Positions 10,207-22,500 of a stretch of 64,000 nt of DNA are shown here, piece by piece. The notes beneath the pieces were generated by a model. The model saw only the letters and a list, made by a program, of their open reading frames with translations. It was not told where the DNA came from and made no database searches. The stretch's first letter is position 1. Every line of letters starts with the position of its first letter. A program made the position numbers and the translations under genes. This DNA is from Bradysia coprophila (taxonomy: Eukaryota > Arthropoda > Insecta > Diptera > Sciaridae), in the NCBI RefSeq assembly GCF_014529535.1, contig NW_023503555.1:1302001-1366000 (forward strand). Reading direction: 5' to 3'.

Positions 10207-12742
10207 ATGTTTGGTTTTATTAATAACAAATAATAGATTTGATCTTTCTTTATTATTGTTTCAACTTGATTTGTAACAACTTGGTTGGAGGAATTCTTTC
10301 TGATTGTTTTTGTTTATGTCTAACATGCCAATCTGCAAGTATCGATAATTTTGAATTAGGGCGCCTTACATGCGCAAAGTAAACATTTGCGATGCATAAA
10401 CGTCTGGACATGGCCTTGTTCAACATTTGATCGATATTAGTAGATTACAGCAGAGACCATGTAAATGACCGATTACATAAGCGCAAAGTTTGCGGGTCCG
10501 AGCAAAGCGAATTGTGAAATATATTCCTTTAAAGAATGGAATTCAGACGGAATAAAGCCGAATCATCTGCCACTTTTTGACGCAATTTTTTTTATTATAA
10601 TTTTCTTCCTAAAATTTTCCTGGCAAGATTTTTGTTGATAAAACTTTCGCGTACCTTCCTCATCAGCTGCCATTTGTGACGCATATCTTTTTGCGTGTCG
10701 AAACTGTAAGCGTCACCTACACCGATATCAGTTCTTTTGTAAGTGGATAACAGGACTTGCGTCACACCTCCACTGTAAGTGGTTTTGGGCGATCGCTTTA
10801 TACTTGAGTTTACTGTTTACATGTGCACGCGTAGAGTATCAAGTAGCACCTGAGAAGCAAAACTGTTGAAATTTAAGAAAAACAATCAAAGACATAAATT
10901 TTTTGTTAATTATTTTGAGGTGAGTGTAATAACCCTTCACATGCAGCAAGCATGTCACCAAATCAGTTCTGTTAATGTATAGTTTTTCATCTAAGTATTT
11001 ATTTTAATGTTTTACTTCAATTGTTCAAACGTGTATTTTCCTATATAAAACATGGCATTAGTTAGAGTTCATTGCCTATTTTTGTCTTCATTTTAGACAA
11101 CAGGTGAAATATTCGCTTAGACTACATATCAAAACAGAACATTTTCACAGATGTTGACACCGACGTTATCTTTCTTTATAGTAACACACGTAATGTTCAT
11201 AAAAATTCAATTTGACTCACTACGCTGGGTCGTATAAACATAACATTCATTTAATGTAAACAAGTGGAGTCACCAAACGACCTGCAATAATTCGGTGACG
11301 AAACGATAACTTTTGTTTAAGTGAACAGTATGTTTTAGAGTGCAATGCACCGATGAATGTAAATTATAAATTAGACATGAAAACGACGAGACAACAGATT
11401 AACTTAATCAACGGATTAACTAAAAATCAAAAATCGAAAATTTGATATACCTTCAGAATTTTAGACTTAAGGGGGTGGGTAAGAGGGAGATTCCTTACTT
11501 CCATCTCATCGTCCATATCAATTTTTACCACAACTGTGTCTAACTATTCTAAATAATCAATTGCACGTATCCTTAAACTGACCATACCATAATTGAGCAA
11601 AAACCATAGAACTGATCCGTAAATTCCTACCATTTGCTCATAGACCAGTGCCCCACGGCACTTTGAAAACCTCATTGAAATCCCCTGAAACCTATGCCAA
11701 ATTTGTCATTATCCGATACGAAAACCGAAGTTCCTCGATTCGTGGACCACATTGTCAGGCATGGAGGGTGCAGAAGGTAGTCAGGACAATTTTCCGGCTA
11801 CATCGTTGCCATGGTTCGAACTTCGTTGCTGCCGGATGGCTGGAGGCAAAGGAAAAATCAATTTTTGAGAATTTTTTTTGGCTGTTTCAGATTCCTTGTT
11901 CAATTGGAAGAACAACCTAAAGTGAGGCTTTTTAAAATAAAAACAAAATTTTGGTTAGGTGTGACAGCCGTGATATACAGTAGCGCTATCTATCTGGTCT
12001 TTTCGCTTAAGTTTATAGGCAAAAACTACGCATTTCCCCTTTTCTACATTCAAAAGATGTACGGAAAATATTGTGTTTTCGATCCACATCACTCATCTAT
12101 CATGGCTGTACCACTTTTCACTTTTGTAGATCACAGTTTTCACGATTTTATTTCAATCGATGAAAAATAAGCCGCAAACTGTTGTTACAATGCAAAAATA
12201 GTAGAATACGTCGTAATTTGTCATTTACATCACTAGGGGTGAAAAGTCAAGGTGTGAATTTTTGTTGGTCCGATGATCACACCTAAACTTTCTTTCATTT
12301 CTACAGTTCATGGAATTTTATGTAATTGAACGTGCAGGAAGAGATACAAGGTATGGTTGAAAATGTGATAGAAAGCGATGTAAATTCATCACGCGTGACT
12401 TGAATGATGGCTAATGAACGATTTTCGATCGGACAAATGAAAAATTATTTTCTGTTGTGTCCTCTAACCCTTCTAACTTTTTGGCTTTTCTCTGAGTCTG
12501 AGCATCCGAATCGACAAAAGAACATCATCTATAGAACGAAGTACCACACCACAGTTGGTCACTTCATATTAGAGTCTTTTGTCAAAATAATCTCGAACGT
12601 ATTGTGAACACTGTACAGACATTGATGTACCTAACTCATCATTGCTATGCCGCGATAATAAGTTAATATAACGCACAACGAAGATATCACAATGTTTAAT
12701 AGGAGTGTGTTGCGATTACAACATTCAAAGCGATTAATTTAG
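10207..12742. other. 2.5-kb intergenic region, nothing supported
   Basis: Apart from short chance open frames (for example 11811-12170, low complexity and hydrophobic) I see no exon, RNA gene or clear repeat. The 5' leader of the small minus-strand gene should start near 10207-10260. Confidence 0.35.
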
Positions 12743-13681
12743 TTACAATTCAATAGTGACGGACGCGTCGCTGCCTTTCTGAATTCGAATTTTGATTCTT
12801 TCATCGTTTCGACTTCTTGTATTTGTACTGTCGATGCTGTTGGAACTTGTCTCGTGATGATCTTCTGCTAATGCCACAGCATTTACGGAACGTCCATAAT
12901 TAAGGAAACCATTCGTCGCTGGATTGGCGTTGTAATAGTCTTCTACTGAAACATAATGAGGACCGCCATACCAGTCCAAAACCACAATTTGTTCAATCTC
13001 GAGTTTACACAAATAAAAAGTGTGTGTTGCGATCCAATTGGTGGCTGCGGGGTGCCGGCTGATGAACGATCGATTCGCAGATTTGAATTCATCGGAATTC
13101 ACATCCAACTATTTCAGATGGACAACTGATTACACAACACTGTCGATACATTATTTCGAGAATTTAGAATTACCTTATCCGCTTCTCCAGATATCATGAT
13201 CCGAGCGCAGGTCGGTTCCATTGGGTCAATACCCTTTTTCGTACATGCCAGGTCTTGGTCATTTGAGAACAGAACGGTCAGTTTATTGTTTTTCATCAAA
13301 TCCTGTCCGGTGTAATCCAAATCCGTTAAATAGAAATAAATACGACCGGTTGATGGTTCGTCTCTGCCGCTATCGGCAACCGATATAATGTTAACCATGG
13401 GAAAACCATTGATGCTCTTCAAAGTAGATAACGTTCCCATCGATGCCCATTCTTTACAACACACAATAGGAATCAAAAATTATTTTCTTTGTTCGATTTG
13501 CTTCGGGAATCTAGTGATCACCTGATTTGTGTACAACATAGCGAGCAACAGCTGGATAATCTTTGTGATCCGGTTCGACATCATTCAGTTCATTGGAACC
13601 AAAATCTCGAATGGTCAGCGCACAACTGCAGGCGATTAACGTGCCAATAAAAAGTAATTCTAAAACGATTTTCGTCTCCAT
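12743..13681 (-). CDS. CREG-family secreted glycoprotein
   Basis: This is a homologue of cellular repressor of E1A-stimulated genes (CREG), a secreted or lysosomal protein with an FMN-binding split-barrel fold but no known enzyme activity. Three exons, 13681-13522, 13451-13174 and 13108-12743, join in frame for 267 residues. Residues 1-21 (METKIVLELLFIGTLIACSC) form a signal peptide. The core shows the family pattern: AVARYVVHKSEWASMGTLST, YFYLTDLDYTGQDL, CARIMISGEADK, SRHPAATNWIATH and VVLDWYGGPHYVSVEDYYN. After the last motif there is a tail of about 50 residues, rich in Ser, Asn and charged residues, which is longer than the usual CREG end. Both introns are short (70 and 65 bp). Confidence 0.92.
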
Positions 13682-13689
13682 CGTACCTA

Positions 13690-16019
13690 CGAGTAATCGA
13701 AACTGAATAACAGAAAATCTCGTTGAACAACTTTGAATGTTAAGTGCGTCTTATCTCAGTGAACATGAGCAAAATATGGTGGGAATGATTAATACGACAA
13801 ATCGTCAAATGAAATACGAAGTTGATTATTTGGTTGTTGTGTAAAAGTCATTGAGATGCCTATTTCAGTAACGACGATAACATTTGTAATCGTACAGTTT
13901 TTGGCGATTTTTTTGGGTATTTGTTGTCTACCTCTTCTAAATTTTGTTAGAGACCTAGCAACAAAACTGTTTATAATGCCCCTAGCATAACAAAAAGTAT
14001 TCTGAAAGTTTTCAATGAAAGGGTCATATCGGTGATAGTGGAGTACTTTACTTCCTATTAAAATAACGAGACGTGCTAGCTAAATGAGATCTAATGCAGC
14101 AAACTGTATGTTAAGACCGATGAAGTAATAGATTTTGCACGAATCTCTTGAAAAGGCTTATATATCTCAGACCTCCTGCTTCTCTCCAAGTTCTGAAATA
14201 ATTGTCGGGTGCACCAAAGAGATGACACGCTTTAAACGCGTAATTAAAACAGAACACGATATGTGCGGAAAACATTGAAGATTGAAGACATATCGTCAAT
14301 CTAAACAGCTGTATAATACTACTCAACTACTGTTTCAATACCTATTGGTATTTGGTATTGCTGTGGATGCCATTTAGAGCGTACGTTACCGAATTGAATA
14401 TTACGTTGGCCATATACCGCATAATTAGGTGATAAAAGACAATGTCCTAGTGACCTTTCCGTATTTTGAAACATCACAATTCGTATCAAAACTCGACTCA
14501 ACCATACAGTGTAAAACTCACATTATGCGAGACATGGTGTATAATATTGGCTCTTTGGTGTGCTTCGTTTTCGCACGTAGACCGTTTGTGGAACGTTAAA
14601 CAATAATAAAGTCGTTATCAGTTGTAACGATATGCGATGACCGACAATTAGGAGGTTAAGTATAAACAAAGCGAACCGAATCGGAACAAAGGAAACTCTT
14701 TTTTTCATGCGCAATGGACAAGTTTCTCAAAATGTATTTTTGAGGCGTACTATAAGTGGTAGTCTGGCCAAAATATAAAGAAACAACAGGCAGTGAATGA
14801 TCTTGAACTAACTATTCACAAAACAGAATTTCATCGCAATTTCTGGTGACTATTATAGTTGAACAAAGACAAAGAGATAAAGACTTCACATTTTTAATAT
14901 GCAGATCAATTCTCCTTCTTACTTTACTTATCACAGGATCACAGCACAATAATTTAATATTTTCGTCGAGAATTATATTCGTGTCCTTTCAGACAATACT
15001 ATTTGATGGAACACAAAAACTTTGCTAAGTCACTTTCGCTCAATGCAAAATCACGTCTCCTTTCGTTTGAGTATTTCAGTAAAATGTGAATGAAAATAAA
15101 ATTGTTTTCATAACAAAGTTGTTAATGAATTTCGTTTGTGTGGAGTTGAGTGTTCTGATGTAGTAGAGATGGCTTATGTGTGGTAGATAGCTCGTACACC
15201 AAATACAACTCACATCGATGACGAAGCGGTGTGATAAAACGCTAACATGAGACACAATGTGAGTATATAGTGTGGTGACAATGGTCGATATTTTTGAGTA
15301 GTCAGCAAAGCGACAGCATCAGCATCATTTGTATTGAATGAATTCCATTTAAGTGCTAGGTTTAAAAAAATGAAAGTTTAAACACAAGCAGTTAATATAC
15401 GTTCGTTGTGCAGTACACATCCAGCAACAAGTGGTTTTCTTTCAGCTACTTCATTTATCGTTTGTTAGGTATGGAACGTATGGAACACATACACATTTGA
15501 AGACAACATATATGTAAATTAAACAGACTAGACGTTACAACGATCATCAGCTGATACAAAACAAGCTGTTGCTAGATGTCCAGTGTCCAGACCGTTGTTC
15601 TTGTATTAAAACACTTTTTATGAATGAAAGAATAATAGGGGTTTGACTACATGTCCGGAGACTGGTGCCGCCACCCTACACATCGAACTAATTTACTCCA
15701 TGCTTTGATATATCCATGGTGAAAATAATTTATCAAGTTTTTGAACTTCCGATGACTGTGTCATGTAATAGTCGTTTCTATAGGACAAACGATGTTTGCT
15801 AATTGATAGACCTCGCCCTTGGCTTTGTTTAACCAATTTCCTCAACTAAGCGAAGAAAAGTAAAAGTTTCGTAAACTCTGTAATTAATGGGTTTTTAGGG
15901 TTTTTAGGCACTCAATGTGTATTGTCACACTCGATCTACAACTTCCATCGACAATCCACACATCAGTCGGTGTCATAAATAACTATTTGAGCAACTTCAC
16001 GCATCGTCGCATGTCCACG
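13690..16019. other. 2.3-kb intergenic region, nothing supported
   Basis: This AT-rich region lies upstream of the CREG-like gene. It holds scattered short open frames on both strands but no domain, splice pattern or clear repeat that I can support. Confidence 0.35.
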
Positions 16020-16330
16020 GAAAATTCGTGGATTTCGTTAAAGGCTGTGTAACTTATAATGTGGCTGCAGTTCTTATAATATAGCTGCAAGACTTATAAA
16101 AATATAGCTACTGAACGCATATCCTATTAATGTTGGTTATTTACCTGCAATGTGAGTTACACAACTATATATAGATTACAGAGCTACATTATGCACCAAG
16201 AACACATTTTATAGCTAGGATTTGCATATTGTGGTTGTGTACTCTATATCATAGCTGTGTAACGCATATTTGACGTATGAAAAATATAGCTGTGAGCTGC
16301 ATATCAGAAAATGTATGGGACCATGCATTC
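16020..16330. repeat. Degenerate TATAGCTGTGTAACGCATAT array
   Basis: A short motif close to TATAGCTGTGTAACGCATAT, or parts of it (ATATAGCTGCA, GTTACACAACTATA, CATAGCTGTGTAACG), recurs about ten times in both orientations. The copies are degenerate and irregularly spaced. A second block occurs at 18490-18620, so the two may be ends of one larger repeat, split by the hAT element and the 5S-like sequence between them. Confidence 0.6.
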
Positions 16331-16429
16331 AAACTGTGATTCGTACTGACGCTTGGTCGGACTCAATGTTAACAGATAAAGAAAAATCGTAAAATAGCTT
16401 GGCTGATTTTAATAAAGCTTGATTGTCAG

Positions 16430-18008
16430 CAGTGGCGGATTAACGTTTCTAGCGCCCCTGGCAAATAAAAATCTAGCGCCAATTTTGTTCTGTTTTTTGG
16501 TGTTTTGTTTCCTGTTTTGTTAAACAGTTTCTTCGCATGAGTGAAAGGAGGTAGTACGGACTAGAGTCACAGAATCTGCACTGATGATAACAAGAAAAAA
16601 AGAAAAGTCCAGCATAACTACCGATCTACATCAGAATTATTGTCGAAACCTTGGTTCGAAATATCAGTAAAATATGTTTGAGACAAATGGGAAAATCAAC
16701 ATTGTGTAAACGACAAAAAAAGAGACTTATTTAGTTATTATTAATCAATCTTAAATATAAAAAAATGAGTTTCTATCTCAGAAGTATTGATTTTTCAACT
16801 TGCTTCAAAAAACTCTAATTTTACCAAATTTCGGGTCACTGTAAAGATTTTAAGTCGAACAAAGTTACATTTTTTTTCCAGATTCACAAGACAATATTTA
16901 AGGTCACATGTTTTTAGAGCTCACTTTGAATTTCGCAATGATCATGCAAAACGAAATTCGGAAATATTTTTCAACTTTTTTCATACTTTCATCGGACTTG
17001 TAATAGCTTAATAGCTATTTGTGCCACCGAGAATTGAAATACGACGGATTTCAATATCGATAACTAGATTGAAATGTCCAAAATTACAACACCCGTTTTC
17101 ATGGCTTATTACAACACTCAAACCAGTGTTGAAATGAAATTCGTATGAGTTATTACAGCATTCGTTTTAAAAAAATGCAAAGCAACGTGATCGATCAAAT
17201 TCGAAGAGTGATTGTTTACAATGAAAATTCTGAATTTTTGTGCATTTGTCTATTTCAATTCTCGGTTGGGTCTAGTGCTGAAAAAATCAACATTACAATA
17301 CTTGTAACACAACATACTATTTGCTAACTATTGCGTAAATGGAAATTTTGCGCAATAGATGTGAAAATTGTCAATCCAACACTTGTCGTATGCGCAAAAT
17401 AGGCACGAGTTAGCAACAAGATTTTATGTACGGAAGCAATAAAATACGCACTGAAGTACATAAAGTATTTTTTGGTGACCTTCGACACTTTCAGAAACTC
17501 GTAGATTTTCACCTGAATTTGCAGGACAAGCTTATATCAACTCAGAATAAAAAATTGATGGGTGATAGTATTAAAATATTAGGTTCATGACAGATCTTCT
17601 GCTTTTGTTGAAAAAAGTTTGTATTTTTATGGTTTTAGCCAAAACACCTTTAAAGTGAATTTTTTGGGCTCAAGTTTTGCGCCAGGCTTTTAAAAACCCG
17701 ACTTTGTCAATATTACTTGAGAGTATATGAATACAAAATATACAACATAAAAATGAGACTTGGAAGAATTTGTAAAAATTTAGGTGACATACTGCCCATA
17801 CTGCCATGGCTATAAAAAGTTTAAATTTCATTAAAATATTGATAACGAAATCACTCTAGAGTGATCTAAATTTGGCGCGATATTTTCGATTTCAAATTTT
17901 CCTATGTAATTTTAGAGTCATTTTTTTGCTCATAATTTTTTCCAGCGCCCCAATTTTTCCAGCGCCCAGGACAAAGTCCCGAATTGCCCATGGCATAATC
18001 CGCCACTG
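16430..18008. mobile_element. Non-autonomous hAT element, 1.58 kb
   Basis: The ends are inverted repeats beginning CAGTGGCGGATTA, with the motif AGCGCC recurring just inside both ends. The element is flanked by an exact 8-bp target-site duplication, ATTGTCAG, at 16422-16429 and 18009-18016. An 8-bp duplication and a CAG...CTG terminus are typical of hAT transposons. There is no transposase frame inside, so it depends on an autonomous relative. The intact duplication suggests a fairly recent insertion. Confidence 0.92.
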
Positions 18009-18383
18009 ATTGTCAGGTTATAGAAATACCTCTTCAATAGTCAAAATCCGTGGAAACACAGACGAATGAAAGTAACAGAAATTTCAATACATTAGAAACG
18101 AATTAAGCCAAGTATCTGCTCCCAAATGTCAAACTAGGCATTTCACAGAAAACAATTGAATGGGCGATTCTTCACGCAGGCAGTCTCAATTCACTTTCTT
18201 TCAGAACCTGAAACAATGCAATGACAACTCACCAAAGTAAAAATCCTAAATATGAAAACTACAGACTTGAATTCGGCTGTGTGCCGTATAATATAGGTGC
18301 AGAATTTATATTGCGGTAGCAACGCTTCGAAATAAGAACGTGTTAAAGCACAAGCAAAATTAGCACAACAGCAGCAAAGGTGA

Positions 18384-18442
18384 CGGTCGGATTCTCAGGC
18401 TAAGCATCAATGGGCGCGGTTAGTACTTGGATGGGTGACCGC
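18384..18442 (+). pseudogene. 5S rRNA-derived fragment
   Basis: The stretch GCGCGGTTAGTACTTGGATG at 18414-18433, followed by GGTGACCGC and preceded by TAAGCATC, matches the middle and 3' internal control region of animal 5S rRNA. The 5' third and the closing 3' strand of a real 5S gene are missing. The sequence therefore cannot fold into complete 5S rRNA. It is a fragment or the head of a 5S-derived SINE. Confidence 0.75.
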
Positions 18443-18489
18443 AAAATTCATGACAGTTTAGGAAAAAATTTTATTTCTCGAGATAGATT

Positions 18490-18620
18490 TGAAATGCGTC
18501 TCACAGCTATAATATAAGTTACACAGCTATTTTAACTACAGTCTTCGCAATATGCATTACACAGCTATATGCCAAAAAAATGGGGGTGCTAAGTCCACTT
18601 ATAGATCTCACACGCATATT
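18490..18620. repeat. Second TATAGCTGTGTAA motif block
   Basis: This block has the same degenerate motif family as 16020-16330 (CAGCTATAATATAAGTTACA, ATGCATTACACAGCTATAT, CACACGCATATTGGG), mostly in the opposite orientation. Confidence 0.55.
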
Positions 18621-19593
18621 GGGATTTTCCGTGTCGTCACGGTTAGCTTCTACTGATGCAATTTTATTAAAGGATTTGGCTAGGCTAAAAAAACATGATG
18701 ACCTGGAACGAACGACTCTTTAATCTTGAACGAATATTTAGATTATTCAAGAGTAGCAACTGTATCATTCAAAGCACCTAGCATACTAAAAGAATACACA
18801 CCCGGAATTTTGAAAACCGACACCTTTTCTGTTTCTGTGTTTTATTTGAGTTTCCGATTTCTCCATATAAAAATACATGCAAAATTCATAAAAACACACC
18901 AAATATTCGATTACTATGCTAGGTGCTTTGACTATAAGCATCGCAAAGAAATGGACAGAACCTTGCGAACTTATTTTAATGTCCTCTCTAGTTTAGGTCA
19001 TACTACGATTCAATTCATCCACACAAAATCAGTGTTGTGTGAACCTTCGTTGTGCAACGTTACGTATTATTTTATGCATTGTATTAGGAATTAGTGACAA
19101 CTTTGTGTTTAGGAGAGAACTTTTTTTTTAGAAATTTTGTGCAGTCCGTTCCTTCCATTTTCATTATCAATTTGATTTGTTCCGAATATTGGGTAAGAAG
19201 AGGTTCAAAACGTTAAAAATATAGTTTCTTTCATCGACATTCAGTTTTGATTAACATTGAATGCTTTTCTGAAAAACTGATTCTCGATGCTTAAAATGGG
19301 CCTGTGTGAAATTACGACGGCACATTGTGTTTGTTCGATTCAATTCGATCTGCCTCCATTTTTTTTTAGATGGGTTGAAATGATCCAATTTTGTTTGCCC
19401 AATTCAATACATTTTGTGAACGACGATTTCTTAAAAATTTTCCCCATTCAACCACCTCTGAAAAGAGCCTTGAGACTAAGGTCTGAGCAATAAAACAAAA
19501 CAAAAATCATAGACACGCCAATGATAATTTAAATTAAAATAAATTCCACGTCAAATCCTCAATAAATCAATTAATAATTTCGTTAGGTAAAAA
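18621..19593. other. Upstream region of the toxin-fold GTPase gene
   Basis: No exon is supported. A 5' leader or promoter of the downstream gene should lie here. The sequence TTTCGTTAG just before the start codon (about 19578-19586) could be a 3' splice site following a non-coding exon. Confidence 0.35.
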
Positions 19594-22500
19594 ATGGCTG
19601 GCAGAACGATTACACGAAAATCGCTGGGTCGATCTGCAGCAATAGGCGATCTGTACGATGCAGCAACAGATTCATTCTGTGGAAAGTCCATATTTGGAGA
19701 GTCTTTCAATCGCGAGTTGGAGATCAAAACAGCTGAACATCACGTTATGCTTACGCAGTCCATTTACAACGACAAAAGTGTATTCAACAATTTGATGAAA
19801 TATGACGTGGAGCCTGAGCTGGCGGTAAGTTCAAATGGCCAATATTAGGCGTGAATTGACGAATTGATTGATATGACTATAGATTCTATCAGGCCCGGAC
19901 TGGCCATACTGGGCGTTCGGGCGATTCCCGAAGGGCCTTTTGCCTCGGTCGGGCGATGACCCGAATGGGCTTTCTGAAAATTTCTTAGACTTATATTAGG
20001 TAACGTCAGATTTTTCGTCCATAAATGCCGAACCATAACGCTAACCCTAAATCCTGACCATAAAGGCAAATGTCAAACAATAAAGGCAAATGCAAAAATA
20101 ATTAAATTTCGACTCGATGGATTCTGATCAAACAAAATGCCACTGTGTAGTGCATGATCTCAGGATTCCGACAAAGCCATTAGTTTTCCAATCGGACCAA
20201 CATCTCCTGAGAGATAAGACTTTGAAAAAGTTAAAATTTTACACATTGATCACGACATGATTTTAAAGTCTTATCGCTCGGCATATAGAAGTCCGATTCA
20301 AAAACTAATTAGTTTTCCGGAGTCCTGAGATCACGCGCTACACACTGGCATTTTGTTTGATCAGAATCCGTCTAGTCGAAATTTAATTATTTTTGCATTT
20401 GCCTTTATTGTTTGACATTTGCCTTTATGGTCAGGATTTAGGGTTAGCGTTATGGTTCGGCATTTATGGACGAAAAATCTGACGTTACCTATTATCCAAA
20501 AACGCAAACGTAACGATTTCGTTTTGGATAATACATAATTGGTGTTGAAAAATCCCTATGATATATAACACAGAGCCATGACTCTCTGATGCTTGCTGCA
20601 TAGTTTGTTTCAGGAGCAGGGATGTGGAGAGTTAAATTTCTATACGTTCTGTTATGGCCTCGAGGATTTCAGTCAGTGATTATTTAGCAACGGCATATTA
20701 GTAAATGATATCACAGCGAACGTTTTAAAGTGGCTGTCGATAGAGAAAAATGTTTTCATCACTTATAGCCGATTAATGAAATGTTTGTAGTTTCTTAATG
20801 TCAATGGTGTAATGCGTGTAGTCGAAATCATTATACCTAGGCTGATACGATGACAAGAAGTCACCGGGAAGGACTGATCGGGAAATAAGCATATAAGCTG
20901 GAAATACTAACAGGAAAATATTCACCGGGAAGTATTCACCAGAATATAATTTGTGAGTAGAAAATCGAAAAATTTTCTTTTTTACTATCAACTCAGATAT
21001 AATTGTAGTAACTCAAGTTTCCCGAAGAGTTATTCTGGTCAAAAAACAAAACCCTTGATTAGTTAATGCTTAATTATTCTGATAAGACAGTTCCATGTGA
21101 CCTCAGTATAAACACCGGAATGTGTAAAATTTCGCCTTCAGCGCAATTTATGCATGATGTGTAGTAAATTGTGTTGCTTCAAAAAATGATACTGTTTTTG
21201 CATCGTCAAAGATCAATCTTAAAAAAATTTGCTCGCAATGTCTTCACCTACTCTTTGAGAAGTTTATTCTTGTCCAACTGGAATCGGTGGTTTCAAATAA
21301 TAACTCGGTTGACATTTACATTCACTAAAATCTTCACAGAAATTCAGAGTTGTAACTTGTACCGGGAAACCGATTTCAAATAACCGGGAAATCGAATTCT
21401 AGTCACCGGGAAATTTTGGCTTAAGCCGAAATAGTGTCCCGAATATGTGGGCCTTTTGAGTTTTTCCCCGAAGGGCTTTTTCGAGCCAGTCCGGCCCTGG
21501 ATTCTATAGTAGTTCACACCAAAATAGCTCACTCCGCCAAAAATCGAATTACTTCGATCGTAGCAAATAGTGACAGATTATTCCGAACTGTTGGCACAAA
21601 AGTATTTCTTTTGTTACAAAATTAAATTTTTTGTGACAATCGTCAAACTGATACTAATTGTTTTCGTAAAGATTGACTAGCAACTATACCAAAGAGGCCT
21701 TTGGTTCAGAATAAAAAGAAGTAGCATTTCACTGAGTTTTTGAAGAGTGTTTGATAAAGTTGTAAGCAAAAACAAAATACTATTGAATGAGATTATTCTA
21801 AACCGTAGAAAATCTCCTTGACAAAAGATAAAAGTTTTTTTTACAAAAGAAGTCCATTTCGGATTTTTTCTTCGTGTTGGAACAGAAGTAGTAAGGGGTC
21901 ATAAGTTGTGTAACGCAAAAATCGTCACTCAATCCTTATACCTCCCTCCCCTCAACCTCGTGCATTGCGTAATTTATGAACGCCTTCTAACATCAATATA
22001 GTGCCAGTTTTCCATCCTATTTTCCAAAACTCTTTCCTCGTGAATTCATCATAAAATTTCCAATAAAGATTCTTTACACGGAAAAAAATGTCCCTCGCCG
22101 TGACCACTAACAGAGTGATAACGCATAAATTTCAGGTAGCAAAGGAATCTGACAAAAAGAGACCGTCGAAGCACAACTGGAACCGAGTACAGACGAATTG
22201 AATACAGAATACAAAATTATTTCCTCTGATTGGAATGAGTTAAACCTTTGATGCAACCTATTTTCTAAGACTTTTGTAGTACTTGATAGTACTGGATAGT
22301 ATACATAGTAACGATGATGAATGAGTTCAGTTACAACACCCGTACACAGTAGGCTAATTCTCCGAACATTTGCCATATTTCTGGTCATATCTCCCGAGAG
22401 TGTTTTTGCAATGAAAGTAAATGGATAGGTATGGCCAAACGTTCAAATTTGTTTTAGCCGGAGCACATACGGATTTGCATGGCTCCACCTCAAACGAACT

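Noticed and set aside
11648-12170. Hydrophobic open frames upstream of the CREG-like gene
   Set aside because: Overlapping frames, low complexity and no family resemblance. Probably chance.
18384-18442. Working 5S rRNA gene
   Set aside because: The 5' third and 3' closing strand are missing, so the RNA could not form.
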